Source of the DNA: Nyssa sinensis
Taxonomy: Eukaryota > Streptophyta > Magnoliopsida > Cornales > Nyssaceae
Assembly: GCA_008638375.1 (NCBI GenBank)
Contig: VIRR01000550.1
Location: forward strand, 304,332-368,331
DNA length: 64,000 nt
Direction of reading: 5' to 3'
Part shown: positions 32,516 through 43,737 of the stretch, piece after piece
How positions within the stretch are numbered: the stretch's first letter is position 1
Layout of the letters: each line of letters begins with the position of its first letter
Translations under genes and position numbers: made by a program
Notes under the pieces: model-generated
What the model was told of the DNA's origin: nothing
The model's database searches: none
The model's input: the letters and a program-made list of their open reading frames with translations, nothing else

Positions 32516-33757
32516 TTAATATGGAGCTTCAGGGCTCGACATTGCTTCTTTAAAGCTTTGAGGCTCATCTTCTAACAAATACGTTAGAAAATATGGACCA
32601 AAAGATTTTGATATTCTAGCCCTTTTGCTTCGTCTAGGTTCATCGTTACCTTGTTGGCCTTGACTACTGCTTATTGTAGTATCATGAGTTCTTTTAATTG
32701 AACTTGACTCCTCAGTTGATTTGTAAGGAAATACATTTTCAAAGAAAGATGCATTCCTTGACTCAATAATATTTTTAACATGCATATCAGGAATTTCTGA
32801 TTTATGAATCAGAAATCGATATGCACTACTATTATGAGTATACCCAATGAAAACACAATCAACTGTCTTTGGTCCTATTTTAACCTTTTTAGGTATAGGT
32901 ACTGCCACTTTAGCCAAACACTTCCACATTTTTAAGTATTTGTAAGAAGGTCTTCGACCTTTCCACAACTCATAAGGGGATTTATTGGTTTTCTCTTAAG
33001 GTATTCGATTGAGAATATAATTTGCGGAGAGGATTGCTTCCCCCCATAGATTTTGAGGTAGTCCAGAACTTAATAATAATGCATTCATCATTTCTTTTAA
33101 TGTTTAGTTTTTCTGTTCAGCAACACCATTTTGTTGTGGTGAGTAATGTGCAGTTATTTGGTGTATAATGTCATGTTGTGAGCAAAACTCACCAAAAAGT
33201 GCTTCATATTCACCACCTCTATCACTTCTTATCACCTTGATTTTTTTATCAAATTGGTTCTCAACCTCATTCTTGAAATGTTTAAACATTTCCAATGCCT
33301 CATCTTTACTTCTCAACAAGTAAACATAACAATATCTTGTGTAATAATCAATGAATGTAAGAAAATATTTCTTAACACCTCTACTTTGAATAAATTTCAA
33401 ATCATAAATATCTGAATATATTAATTCTAGAGGTTCACTACTTCTTTCAATTGATTGAAAAGAAGTTCTTGTAAGTTTAGATTCTACACAAATCTCACAT
33501 TTATGATTTGGATCTATTTCAAATTTAGGCAAACATTCCATATTAAATAATCTATGTAGTTTTTTATAATTAACATGTCCTAGTCTACCATGCCACACAT
33601 TATAAGACTCAAGCATATAAGCAGAAGTTATGTCTTTATTAATATTAGAAATTGTAGGTACAATAGTCATTACATTCATTTTGAAGAGCCCATTGCTCAT
33701 GTACCCCTTCCCCCCCCTACATCCCATTTTTGGAGAGGATAAACTTGTTTGAGACAA
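32516..33757 (-). pseudogene. Copia integrase
   Basis: Minus strand: zinc finger WHGRLGHVNYKKLHRL...CEICVESKLTRTSF, then core YSDIYDLK (Asp 1), VIRSDRGGEYEALFG (Asp 2), HYSPQQNGVAEQKN (Glu), all three catalytic positions present. The frame breaks at 33,104. The C-terminal region (YLKMWKCLAKVAVPIPKKVK, DCVFIGYTHNSSAYRFL) lies at 32,968-32,516. This order (integrase before RT) defines Ty1/copia. Confidence 0.9.
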
Positions 33758-33809
33758 ACACCAATTTGAAACCCTTTTTACTCAACAATGATCCAGACAC
33801 TAGATTCTT

Positions 33810-34996
33810 TCAAATATCCGGCACATGCAACACATCATTGAGAGTAACTTCCTTGCCTGATGTCATCTTCAATACCACTTTTCCTTGGCCTTCAACCTTG
33901 GAAGAAGAAGAGTTGCCAATGAAGAGTTGTTCTCTATTATTTATGCTATAATATGATGAGAACATCTTCTTGTCTAAGCAAACATGACGAGTAGCCCCTG
34001 TGTCCACCCACCATTCCTTGGTATTGCTGCTAATGAAGTTCACCTCAGAGATTACGGATGAGAGATTCATGTCTGAGACATTGTCTGAAAGGCCGTCCAT
34101 TTCAGTCATATTGGCTTGAGGATGTTTCTTGTTTGGATTTCCTTGGTCCTTACGGCTGCGGCAATCCTTAGCACAGTGCCCTTGTTTGTTGCACACATAG
34201 CATTTGCCTTGGAACTTCTTATTTGCACTTTGCTTGGGACCATTGCCATTGTGCTTCCTCTTCTTGTTATTGTGAGAGCTCTGCCCTTGTTCCACAACAT
34301 TGGCCTTGGATTCTATGATGGCATTGCCTGCCTTCTTTTCAGAGGCATGGTTGTCTTCTTCTATCCTCAATCGGATAATCAAGTCTTCAAGTTTCATCTC
34401 CTTATGCTTGTGTTTAAGGCAATTCTTGAATTCCTTCCACAATGGTGGCAATTTTTCAATAATTGCAGTTACTTGGAATGACTCACTCAAAGACGTTCCC
34501 TCACAAAGAATCTCATGTAGGATGACTTGCAAATCTTGAACTTGATTGATGACTATTTTGGAATCAACTATCTTGTAGTCCAAAAATCTGCCGACAATAA
34601 ATTTCTTCATTCTGGCATCCTCAGTCTTGTACTTTTTGTCAAGTGAATCCCATAATTCCCTTGTTGTCTTGATGGTGCAATACACATTATATAATGTGTT
34701 GTCTAAACCGTTGATGACGTAATTCAGACATAGGAAATCTGCATGCTTCCATGCCTCTACGACAGCAACCACTTACCTATCAGCCTCATTTTTCCTTAAA
34801 ACAAGAGCATTTTCTCGAAGGAACTGAGCCAAATTCAAGGTGGTCAAATAGAATAACATCTTTTATTGCCACTTCTTAAAATCAATGCCATTGAACTTCT
34901 TTGGCCTCTCTCCATGACTCATAGTCATTGGTGCCATAACAGGCGTAGGAGAAGGCACCGCCGTAACGGCCAGGGTAGGAGGAAGATCGATTGTCA
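33810..34996 (-). pseudogene. Copia gag and protease
   Basis: Starts at ATG 34,996 (MTIDLPPTLAVTAVPSPTPV). Two stops interrupt the first 80 codons. From 34,772 a 320-codon open frame carries the gag core ([40 protein letters not shown]), the zinc knuckle [14 protein letters not shown] and a protease [12 protein letters not shown]. Gag forms the particle; protease matures it. Confidence 0.9.
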
Positions 34997-35213
34997 TTTA
35001 AGAAAACTGAAAAATTTTCACAAATATATATATTCCAATCAATAAACCAAAAATCTATAATTAAAAAAAATTACTAAAAAGAAGCAATATTCAATTTAGT
35101 TAAATGAACTAAAGAAATAAACTTCTGTACTAAACAGAAATATAATTTTCTTTTCTTCTCTTCTCAATTCTAGATTTTTTCACTGTTTGAATATTCTTAG
35201 CAGTATGAGATAC

Positions 35214-35215
35214 TG

Positions 35216-35257
<42 letters not shown>

Positions 35258-36418
35258 GTTTGAAACAGAATCTATTACTTATATATATATATATATATAT
35301 TTTCTTTGAAGAACAAGAATCAAAACAGAATAGAAACTCAGTTTATGAAAACAAGAAAAGTATAGATAGTAATTTTCCAAAATAGCAAAGTAGAAATCTA
35401 TTTTGGAAACAAACCAGAATAAAAAATTGGAAACACTTACAGAAACAAACACTTTCAGTATAATAGTACAGAAATAAACACTTACAGAAATCTGAATTAG
35501 ATTAAGGATAGTGTTTGACACTATGTCCTTAAGATAAAATTTCATCCTCACTATGGTTCTTACGATCTTGGACGTTTGCCTCTTAGGATACAATGATCTG
35601 AATCTCATAGAAGCAGCACTTCAATCTATGAGTCTGTCGAACCAACAATGTTTTACTCTTTCTCAAACACAAACACTGAATACAGAAAACTTGTGAAAAA
35701 CAAATGTGTGAATATGGGTGTATTTATAGACCTCTTCATGGTTGTTTGGTACAGCCATGAAGGTTCAGTCGTGTCTGTTCATGGTGAATAGACACAGTCG
35801 CACTCATGAAGAAGATGACTGTTCAGACAAAATTCAAACCAACACAATCGCAAAACGACGTCATTTTGAATTTAAACCAAAACCAAAAAACGTACTCGTA
35901 AAACGGTGACGTTTTTTGTTTTAATTAATCTGGTAACAAAATGGCAGCGTTTTGATTTGTATTTAACAGTAACAAAACGACAACGTTTAATGAAAAATTA
36001 TTTAAATTAATTTTCTCCCGAGCCCAAGCCCGACCCGGTTCGATGCGGGGCGGCAGCGGCAACGCGCGCATGTGATAGGTCCTCCCCATTCCATAAAACT
36101 TGGGTGCCCCTTAGCGCCTAAACTCTCCTCCAAGGTAAGTGTATATATACTCTTTAAAAGTCTTGTACCCATCCTACGTGGGATATAAGCTTTTTGTACA
36201 AGTTTCAAGCTTTTATTACTATTTTCAAGTAGTGATGTTTGGAGGCAATTTCTCATTTACTCCTTAATGATTTTAAGTAACCCAATATATAATTTTAATC
36301 TCCTCATATAAGATAACACATTTCCATATGGACCCACTAAAATTAATTTGTAAAATTCACTTTAATTTTCGCTCAAAGATAATTAATTACAATACTCAAA
36401 AATCTATTTTTTTTAACA
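35214..36418 (-). repeat. 5' LTR of the copia element
   Basis: Minus-strand start TGTTAAAAAAAATAG at 36,418; end TTACA at 35,214 after a long (TA)n (35,218-35,252). It lies about 165 bp past the methylesterase stop codon on the same strand. Internal palindromes match those of the other LTR. Confidence 0.85.
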
Positions 36419-36454
36419 ATCCCCTACATCTTATGTAAAGCTTTTGTTAATCCA

Positions 36455-36525
36455 TTTATTGAGTAGGTCAATACATCAAATCAATTACGATTTATTTATT
36501 AAGTAAACTTTTCTTTTGCTTTATT
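36455..36525 (-). terminator. Polyadenylation signals of the methylesterase gene
   Basis: AATAAA occurs on the minus strand at 36,525-36,520, 36,500-36,491 (overlapping pair) and 36,460-36,455, i.e. 70-140 nt past the stop and before the copia LTR. Any of them could serve; the choice is inference. Confidence 0.5.
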
Positions 36526-36593
36526 AAAATCACCCAATCTATTTAAATGACAAGTGTAATTGGCTCGGTGCACAGATTAGGTTCATACAAAAC

Positions 36594-36924
36594 TCAAGTG
36601 TGCTTATGAGCTATCTCTAGGAGACAATCGCAGAGTTCTTGAGGCTTCGAGAACATAGCCATATGATCTGCACCCTTAATTTCCTTCACCTCTTTCACTG
36701 GGTAGTTTTCCAACATCCAATGCTCGAATTCCTCTGTCATTGCTTCATCCTCACTGAATTCCACATAAACTCGTGTCACCGATCCGTACCCTTCATTTGA
36801 GAAGTTATTTTCCTTCGACAAATCTTCCAGGAAAAACGATGATGGCCTTATCAACGCCAAAGCCAATTCTAAATCCTGCAAGAGATATATGCATGTTATA
36901 CATTTATAATAGCATATATGCAAA

Positions 36925-36975
<51 letters not shown>

Positions 36976-38006
36976 AGTGACCTCAGCTGAACAGAGTTGG
37001 TAAAGCCTGGCTGACATGAACTTGGGACCCAAAAATATGGATGTGAGAGGCTTGCCGGGACTACCGTACGATGAAAACCGAGTGTCCATCCACGCTTCTG
37101 CTGGAGTTCTCTCCAAAAGCTTTTCGGAAAGAAAATTAGCAAACAAAAATAAACATTGGAAGTTCCCAATTAGAAGATAAACTATTTTTCTAGAACAGAA
37201 CTAAATATTTAATCAACTTGGTTCCTTCAATTTTGTTCGTATATATGTATTTGTGTGTATATATAGCCCCCAATTTTGGAGAAAAAAAATAATTTTCTCC
37301 CGTGTGAAATATTTTCAAAGGTTTTTTTTTTTCAACTGAAAGATGATAATATTGTTAATAACATCAATCAATAGACACATCCGAAGACAAAACAAGTTCG
37401 AACCAAGAAGGTGATCCTTCAGCCAAACACCAGAAACATTCTCAAACCGCCTGAAAATTTTGACTTATCTCAAAATTTTTCAAATGAAATTTTTGGATCC
37501 AAAATTTTGTTTCACCTAAAATTTCTAGCCGCCTTCAATTTTTTCCTGACTACACCTTTACATATATATATATATATATATATTTGTATTTCTATGTATA
37601 TGTATGTGTATGTGTGTGTATGTGAATATGGTACCTGTTCCAAAACATAGGATGGTGGGTGAGCAGTATCGGGCATGAATGCCGCCAGGAAGACGGCGAC
37701 TGAGATCTTCTCTGGGAACTTGTCCATGGCAAGAGCCAAGTTCATGCCGCCAAGGCTGTGCCCGACCAGTATCACCTTTTCCTTTGGAGGAAGTGATGCC
37801 ATGAGCTCCATCAACGGCAGAGTATAATCGTATAGCGTTCGAACCTCATTTAGTGTCTTCAGGTTGATTCCAGAAGCCGACATGTCAGGCGCCGTGATGC
37901 GGTGGCCGGCAGACTCGAGCTGGGCTTTAAGCTTATACCAGCACCATCCTCCATGGCACACACCATGTACCAGAACAAAATGCTTTTGCTGCTTGCTCCC
38001 TTCCAT
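36594..38006 (-). CDS. Methylesterase, salicylate-binding-protein-2-like (MES family), alpha/beta hydrolase
   Basis: Three exons: 38,006-37,635 (124 codons), 37,119-36,982 (46) and 36,875-36,594 (93 plus TGA). Splice sites are CAG|GTACC, AAAAG|CTTTT, GAG|GTCAC and TTGCAG|GATTT, all phase 0. The 263-residue product starts MEGSKQQKHFVLVHGVCHGG. The oxyanion region is HGVCHGGWCW and the nucleophile is Ser84 in VGHSLGG. The acid is Asp213 in FSEDEAMTEEF and the base is His241 in GADHMAMFSKPQELC. This matches the three-exon layout and roughly 260-residue length of SABP2-like cytosolic esterases, which release salicylate, jasmonate or indole-acetate from methyl esters; hydroxynitrile lyases share the fold. 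The substrate cannot be told from sequence alone. An in-frame ATG 13 codons upstream is not family-like. Intron 1 has a TA run, intron 2 a long (GA)n. No lesions seen. Confidence 0.93.
36928..36972. repeat. (GA)n microsatellite in methylesterase intron 2
   Basis: About 22 AG units. On the gene strand it is (CT)n beginning about 10 nt after the 5' splice site of intron 2. Likely polymorphic in length. Confidence 0.95.
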
Positions 38007-38015
38007 TTCTAGTTT

Positions 38016-38103
38016 CTTGTTTAGTCTGATATATATTCCTCTCAATTCTGTCCTATATATATGGTGAAAGATTACGTGAATATTTTGATCTCCTAGTAAT
38101 TAA
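38016..38103 (-). promoter_or_regulatory. Methylesterase core promoter and leader
   Basis: TATATATA at 38,053-38,062 lies about 50 nt upstream of the ATG, with a second ATATATAT at 38,026-38,034. If the first is the TATA box, the 5' UTR would be only about 20 nt. The block is duplicated at 39,631-39,718. Confidence 0.55.
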
Positions 38104-38870
38104 CATGTTGGGCACGCAGCTTTCACTAAACCAAAGTTGAAACTTCATGGGTAACAAGATCTGCTTGACCCAGCTCTTGTTTTAGAATTTTATATTTTAA
38201 AATGTTATTGGACTGACACCTAATATGCCTCAAAGTCAAAATCATTTTATTATGATGTTTATTCTGTGACATCAAATTTAATAATGTATCGGACCCTTCT
38301 TAGTTCTTAATTTAATAATATAGAAATGTTAGATTGGCAGAAATTTTTATATAAAACTTTTGTATCTCAAGGATATGGAACTTGTGTGGTTTGTTTGTTT
38401 TTTGGATAAGTAGATAAGATGCTTGGTTAACATGACCAAATGATTAGAAAACAATATTGTGTTCATGATGTGAACTTGTGTGGTTTGTTTATTTTTTGGA
38501 TAAGTAGATGTAAAATATGTGCTTGATTAGTAGATGTGAACTAGTGTTATTGAGTTGTGGATTATTGTTTTTCTCTCTGCTTATTTTAAGGATGATATTT
38601 TGTATTTAAGGCATTTGAAAACTATAAGCTATGTAATCCTAAAGTGGTGTTTGACTTAATGCATCATCTTAATTACTTATTGATGTCATGATTTCTTTAT
38701 AATTAAAGTTTACTTATTGTGCTACATCAATTATATAGTTTACTGTACTATTAGTAAAGTAGTATTATGTAAATTGGGATTAAAATTTGAGCTCATTTAA
38801 TTCATATCAAAACTTGGAGAAAATATAGCCTTACTCTTAATAATCTTTTCAAGAAAATGGGACAATCCTA
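38104..38870. other. Upstream intergenic, no gene seen
   Basis: AT-rich flank upstream of the methylesterase. A short direct repeat (GTGTGGTTTGTTTnTTTTTTGG) occurs at about 38,393 and 38,475. Nothing else recognised. Confidence 0.4.
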
Positions 38871-39183
38871 GGCCATGTTTGTTTGACACCTATGGATGAG
38901 GGTGTGTTGGATTCACCTCCACTATTTTTGAAAGGACTGTCAGTTATGATCCCTCAATTTCTACTAAGTGCTGATTTGAATGGGCGGTGGAAACATGCAT
39001 TTAAGAAAATATCATTTTGAAAAAAATTATTTATTAACACTTTTTCAAAACGTCTGTTTTAATCTTGAAAATATTCAAACGTGTAATTCAAGAAGTCTAA
39101 ATAAACACCAATTTATTCCAAAAATCTATTTAAAATGTGAAAATAGTCAAACGAGTAGTTTCACTGCCCGTCTAAACATAACC
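38871..39183. mobile_element. MITE candidate
   Basis: The ends GGCCATGTTTGTTTGAC and, inverted, GGTTATGTTTAGACGG are imperfect terminal inverted repeats 313 bp apart. Interior is AT-rich and non-coding. No clean target duplication, so tentative. Confidence 0.35.
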
Positions 39184-39386
39184 TACCTAATTTTTTAAGA
39201 AGGCCATGATATAATTCACGGGACTATTAATGTACAACTTGAATCAATAAACAAACATTCTGCTTCTAAATTGACAAACAAACCAGGCTTTTCTTATTTA
39301 AGTTTGAGATGGAGAAAAAAGTTAATTTCTTTATCTTACTTGGTAGTAAGTTTTGCTTTGGAAGTATCACAACTTAGTTTTTTGGT

Positions 39387-39400
39387 GGGGGGGGGGGGGG
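39387..39400. repeat. (G)14 run
   Basis: Fourteen consecutive G residues on the plus strand, exceptional in this AT-rich region. It lies about 240 bp from the orphan promoter copy. Confidence 0.9.
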
Positions 39401-39630
39401 AAAGGACTTTCACTCCTCTCTATTCAAAGTTTCCCTTAATTCTGGCCACCGGATGTTTTATATTTTTATAAACGAAAAGTATGAAATGACTAAAATTACT
39501 TTCCTTTAATTTAAATAAACGATCAAATCTGAGGATAAAAATTTCTACTTCAACTCTAATTGGCCGACCTTTTTCACTTCTTTTCCGTGTATGAAAATAT
39601 TAAATGCCGTCTCAGTTAAGGCAAATGATT

Positions 39631-39718
39631 CTTGTTTAGTCTGATATATATTCCTCTCAATTCTGGCCTATATATATAGGGAAAGATTACATGAATATTT
39701 TGGTCACCTAGTAATTAA
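39631..39718 (-). promoter_or_regulatory. Orphan duplicate of the methylesterase promoter/leader
   Basis: Same 88-bp block as 38,016-38,103 with no gaps and about six mismatches (about 93%), including CTTGTTTAGTCTGATATATA and the TATATATA box. The similarity stops where the start codon region would begin: here the sequence continues GGCAAATG-, with no ATG or methylesterase coding sequence. Adjacent TTCAAAGTTTCCCTTAATTC is itself present twice (39,423 and 39,723). Confidence 0.8.
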
Positions 39719-40919
39719 TAGATTCAAAGTTTCCCTTAATTCTCGCCACCAAATCTCTTCTCTTTTCTTCTTCCTTCCTCATCCCCTTCTTCATCATCAA
39801 CACAGAGGCTTTCTTCTTCTTTTTTTGTTCCTTCCTCACCTGCTGCATGTCGTTGCACTGCCCGACTCATTTTCTTTCCTTTTTTTTTTAATTTCTTTTT
39901 ATTTATTTTTTCTTCTCTCCTCTTCTCTGTTCTCTCGCTGTTCAGAGTCTAGTGACTTACGTGCAAAACTCTACTGACACCTCGATAACTTGTTGCTAAA
40001 GTTCACGCTCATGAACATAAAATGCCAAAGCAAATCTAGAAGATTGCAAACACCTTGATATACCCAATCGGAATAAAATTGATAAAATCGACTCTTTAAA
40101 CAAAAAAACGAAGGGAGAAGAAAGAAACACATCGGTCAACCCTCGCCACCGTTGGGCGGTGCCGCCAATTGCAAGATGACCACTATCACAATCCAATGAA
40201 AAAGCACACTATTAAATTACAAATTACAACAACAAACTTACTAAAAAAAAGAAAAAATTCACAAATCAAGAACATAAAAACAAAAGAAAAAAGTACTAAA
40301 AAGTCTTCAAATTATTTTTTTTCAATCTAAAAAGTTCATAATACATTTTTTTATTTAAAAAATAAATATTTAATACAAAAAATCTAATTGTTAATTTTTA
40401 TCTTAACATTGTTAAAAAATATTATTAATTAAATCAAAATACATTTTAAAAAATACTAAATAATAGATACAATAAATTCTTCAATTACAAAAAAATATAT
40501 CATTTTTTATTTATCTAGAATACCTAAAAAATAAATTTTTACTTTAAAAAATATAATGATTTTTTGAGATTGAAAAAATTATTTTATATATTTTGTAGTA
40601 TTTTTTTTTAAACTGTAGCTAAATTTTTAGGACTGTTTCTTATGCTAGTCCTAATACCTGATTTGACTGTACGGGTATATTATCTTTCTCATACTATGAT
40701 TTATTTATATGATTTCGCATGAGATTGCCTGATTAGTGTGCAGATTTTGAAGTTTTTTGTTTGACAAGATTAAATATCTATTTGCTTCTATGCCTCGTAC
40801 AATTGAAGAATTGATTTTAATGCAGAAAGAAATTTAACTATATGTTTGAAAATTTTAACAATTGACAGATAACAATATATGTTGTTTGCTTCAACAAACC
40901 AATCCTTCATTATCAATTA

Positions 40920-40955
<36 letters not shown>

Positions 40956-41437
40956 TATTTGACACGTCCCGCCCAAGGGCAGAAGCATAGGGGCTAGACC
41001 GGTCTCTAGCCCATCCTAAATTTTAGGAAATATTGTTTATATATGTAAAGTTTTGACATTTTTTAAGTTAGCACTCCCAAAGTTTTTTCCGGTTCCACCC
41101 TTTTTCCTACATTTGTTGTACTTTGTAATTTTATTTTATTTTTTTTTTATCACATCCCAATTTTATGCTACACACTTTTTTTTTTTGGCTGCTTTCATGA
41201 CTCTATAACTTATATCTTTTTATCAGTCCCACTATATTCCTACCCACTTTCTTAAAGACTCAAAAAATATATTTTTGATTGATAATGTCCTACATACTGT
41301 TCCACCACATGAAATATATATAATATACATGTAGTATATCAAGTCATACCTTTTTAACACTTCTTTTTCTTTAGGACTCTGAAATTTTTGTATCAAGCCA
41401 CATCCAACTTTTTTTTCTTCTTTTCATAAACATCACA
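39719..41437. other. Intergenic, no gene seen
   Basis: C/T-rich at 39,750-39,950, then AT-rich, with (TA)n at 40,922-40,951. At 40,965-41,090 a less AT-rich block (CCCGCCCAAGGGCAGAAGC, GCACTCCC) resembles the tail of some older repeat. GGCACTCCCAAAA recurs beyond the CACTA element at 55,613 and 55,730, suggesting that the CACTA landed inside that older repeat. Confidence 0.4.
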
Positions 41438-41760
41438 CACTACAAGAATCTTCATTTTTATCGACGCAAATTATGTTGTCGAAAAAAAAAACGTCGCTGA
41501 AAACAATATATTGCGATGGAAAAAGGTTATCGTCGAATATTTGTAATGAAAACCAATAAAACTTATATCGACAACATAAAGCGTCGGTAATAATCAGCTA
41601 ATGCCAACAATGACAATAATTGTCGGAACTAATACACTTTTTTCGATATCTTCTGTAATCAATAATAAATTACTCACTTTACAGACATAATATGTTATTC
41701 GTAAATATAATTAATTTTTACAGACACTAGTATGCAGTCGGAAATAACTATGAAATTTGA

Positions 41761-42802
41761 AGCCAAATGCTTTTTACCACCTTTCCTGCTTTGGCGCAAA
41801 AGTGAATTTTTTTTTTTTTCTGATCTGTTTCTTTCTTCCCCCTAATCTCTGAACTTTTCTCTCTCTCACCCAATATCTCTCTCCCCCAAAATCTAAACTT
41901 TTCTCTCAACCAATCTCTCTCACGACTCTCTCCCCACACTCTCAGTTGCCTTCTCTCTCTCTCTCCCCCCACACTCTAGATCTCCCTCACCGTTCCTATG
42001 ATTCATCTTGCCCTTCTCCCGATCTACGTACCTTGCAGAAATGGAACGGTTCACTATACATCTCTGGCAACATGTACACCATCTCCAGTCTCTCTATTCT
42101 TTCCAGCGCACATAGTATTTGGGGAAACATATGCCCTAGCCCTTGGCATAGAATGTAGGTGCTTGATTCAATTAATCCGTCTAAAATTTAACAAAAATTA
42201 GGAGTAGACAGTTTATACCCTAACATGATCTGTTCTAAAGTAACCAATAAGATTGAGACACTAATAATAGTTTTGAGTATTTTTATGGAATCAAAGAAAG
42301 AGAGGCTGTGAGTGGCTGGCCTTCTCGTATTTTTTGCTCCATTTGTTTGAGAAAGTTTCAATCTCACATTGTGTTTTTTTTTTCTTGCAATTTTCCAGAT
42401 CAGACTCTGACTGTCACTTCCTCACCTTATTGGTAAGATTTAGGTCCAATTTGTTCAATCTTTTTTTACTTTCTATATGACACTATCTAATTAAGATTTC
42501 ATTTTTTATTGTCTAGCTTCTACCTCCACAAGGATCAAGGTATGTTCTACCATTGTCAATTAACCCTCACTAAAAAAATCTTACTGATTTTTTTAGTTGT
42601 AATACGACACTTCCTTTAGTTAATTAAAGCCAGAGTTTGTCTTTTCCATTGCTGTAAACAACTTAGTTTTGCTAAATGTGAGATTGAACAGTTATGATAT
42701 TTTACTTCCTAGCTAGGGTCTAGTTATATATTGAACCAAGTTGTAATATATATATGGCAAAAAAGGTTGCAATATGTGAGTAATGGAAGAAGGATTCACT
42801 AG
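41761..42802. other. Interior of the outer CACTA, left part
   Basis: C/T-rich stretch (41,800-41,990) followed by sequence with exon-like composition (42,000-42,160) and intron-like T-rich parts with TTTTCCAG near 42,397. It could be a captured gene fragment. I recognise no protein domain. Confidence 0.35.
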
Positions 42803-42829
42803 CACTACAGGAAAAGGCACTATTAGCAA

Positions 42830-43310
42830 CGCACGCGTGCGTCGCTCATAGTGGCAAAATGTGTCGCTAAAGAACTTTTGGGATGCACAAATGGACGTCG
42901 CTAAAAATGTCGCAAATAGTCGCGTCGCTAATACTATTAGCGACACACACATCCCTTTGTGTCACTAAAGGTATCTATTAGCGTCGCTCAACATGCATCG
43001 CTAATAATTTTGATGGTGCGTCGCAAATACTATACATGAACGCAATGTGCATCGCTAAAAGCAACTATTAGCGACGCTTGATGTACGTCGCTAATGGTAT
43101 CTTTTAGCAATGCTCACTTTGTGCGTCGCAAATGGTATCTTTTAGCGACACTCACTATGTGTCGCAGATGGTATATTTATCTGACCTTTAGCGACGCTTG
43201 TTGTGCGTCCCTAATAATTTGTAGCCAATCTTTAGCGACGAATTTGAAATGTCGCTATAAATTGATTTCTTTGTTTTTAGCGACGCATTTTGTGCGTCAG
43301 TAAAAGTTTA
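42830..43310. repeat. CACTA subterminal repeats, left
   Basis: More than a dozen variants of GCGTCGCTAA / TTAGCGACGC in both orientations within 480 bp, many followed by TAGT or AATA. Closely spaced short motifs of this kind are cis-requirements for En/Spm transposition. Confidence 0.85.
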
Positions 43311-43737
43311 AACTTTTTTCCCCCCCTAAATTATTTTTTTTATTTGTTGTTTTATTCCTGTTTAAACCTGTATCAATCATCCTGATATACAGTAAAATCC
43401 AAATATTCTGAAATGAATATATATTGAAAAAGAAAAATACATTCATATATATATATATATATATATTCTACTAATTAATTAGTTACATTTGTAAAAGTAC
43501 AATTTAAGAATAAATATAAAAATAAAAAATTGTCTCAAAAAATGCAACTACAGATGTCGATGAAAAAAAGAAGATAAAAATAGTCAATTCCGATGCAAGA
43601 CCTAAAGACCCTGGCGCAATAATCTCAATCAATCTGAAATAAAGATCAAATGATATATATTAGAACACTTATTAAATATATATGAAAGTGAATATATTTT
43701 TTTTTCTATGCACAAATAGTAACAACGGCATAAAGTA

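Larger units (their letters stand above)
29184..36418 (-). mobile_element. Near-complete Ty1/copia retrotransposon
   Basis: Two LTRs (about 1.26 and 1.2 kb) in direct orientation enclose gag, protease, integrase, RT and RNase H in copia order on the minus strand. The LTRs differ at many positions and by indels (for example, about 50 bp near 29,985-30,035 is absent from 36,015), so it is older than the Tat element. The LTR ends lie in TA repeats on one side. ATCCC occurs at 29,188-29,192 and at 36,419-36,423 and may be the target duplication. Frameshifts and stops make it non-autonomous. Confidence 0.9.

Noticed and set aside
36773..37003. Plus-strand ORF with Arg-Glu repeats
   Set aside because: Product of the (GA)n microsatellite and the antisense of methylesterase exon 3.
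37512..38045. Longer methylesterase start at 38,045 (13 codons upstream)
   Set aside because: The added residues have no family counterpart, lie in the duplicated promoter/leader block and overlap the likely transcription start; ATG 38,006 gives the canonical N-terminus.
39996..40196. 66-codon minus-strand ORF beginning MDCDSGHLAIGG
   Set aside because: No domain, no splice or repeat support; chance frame in an intergenic region.
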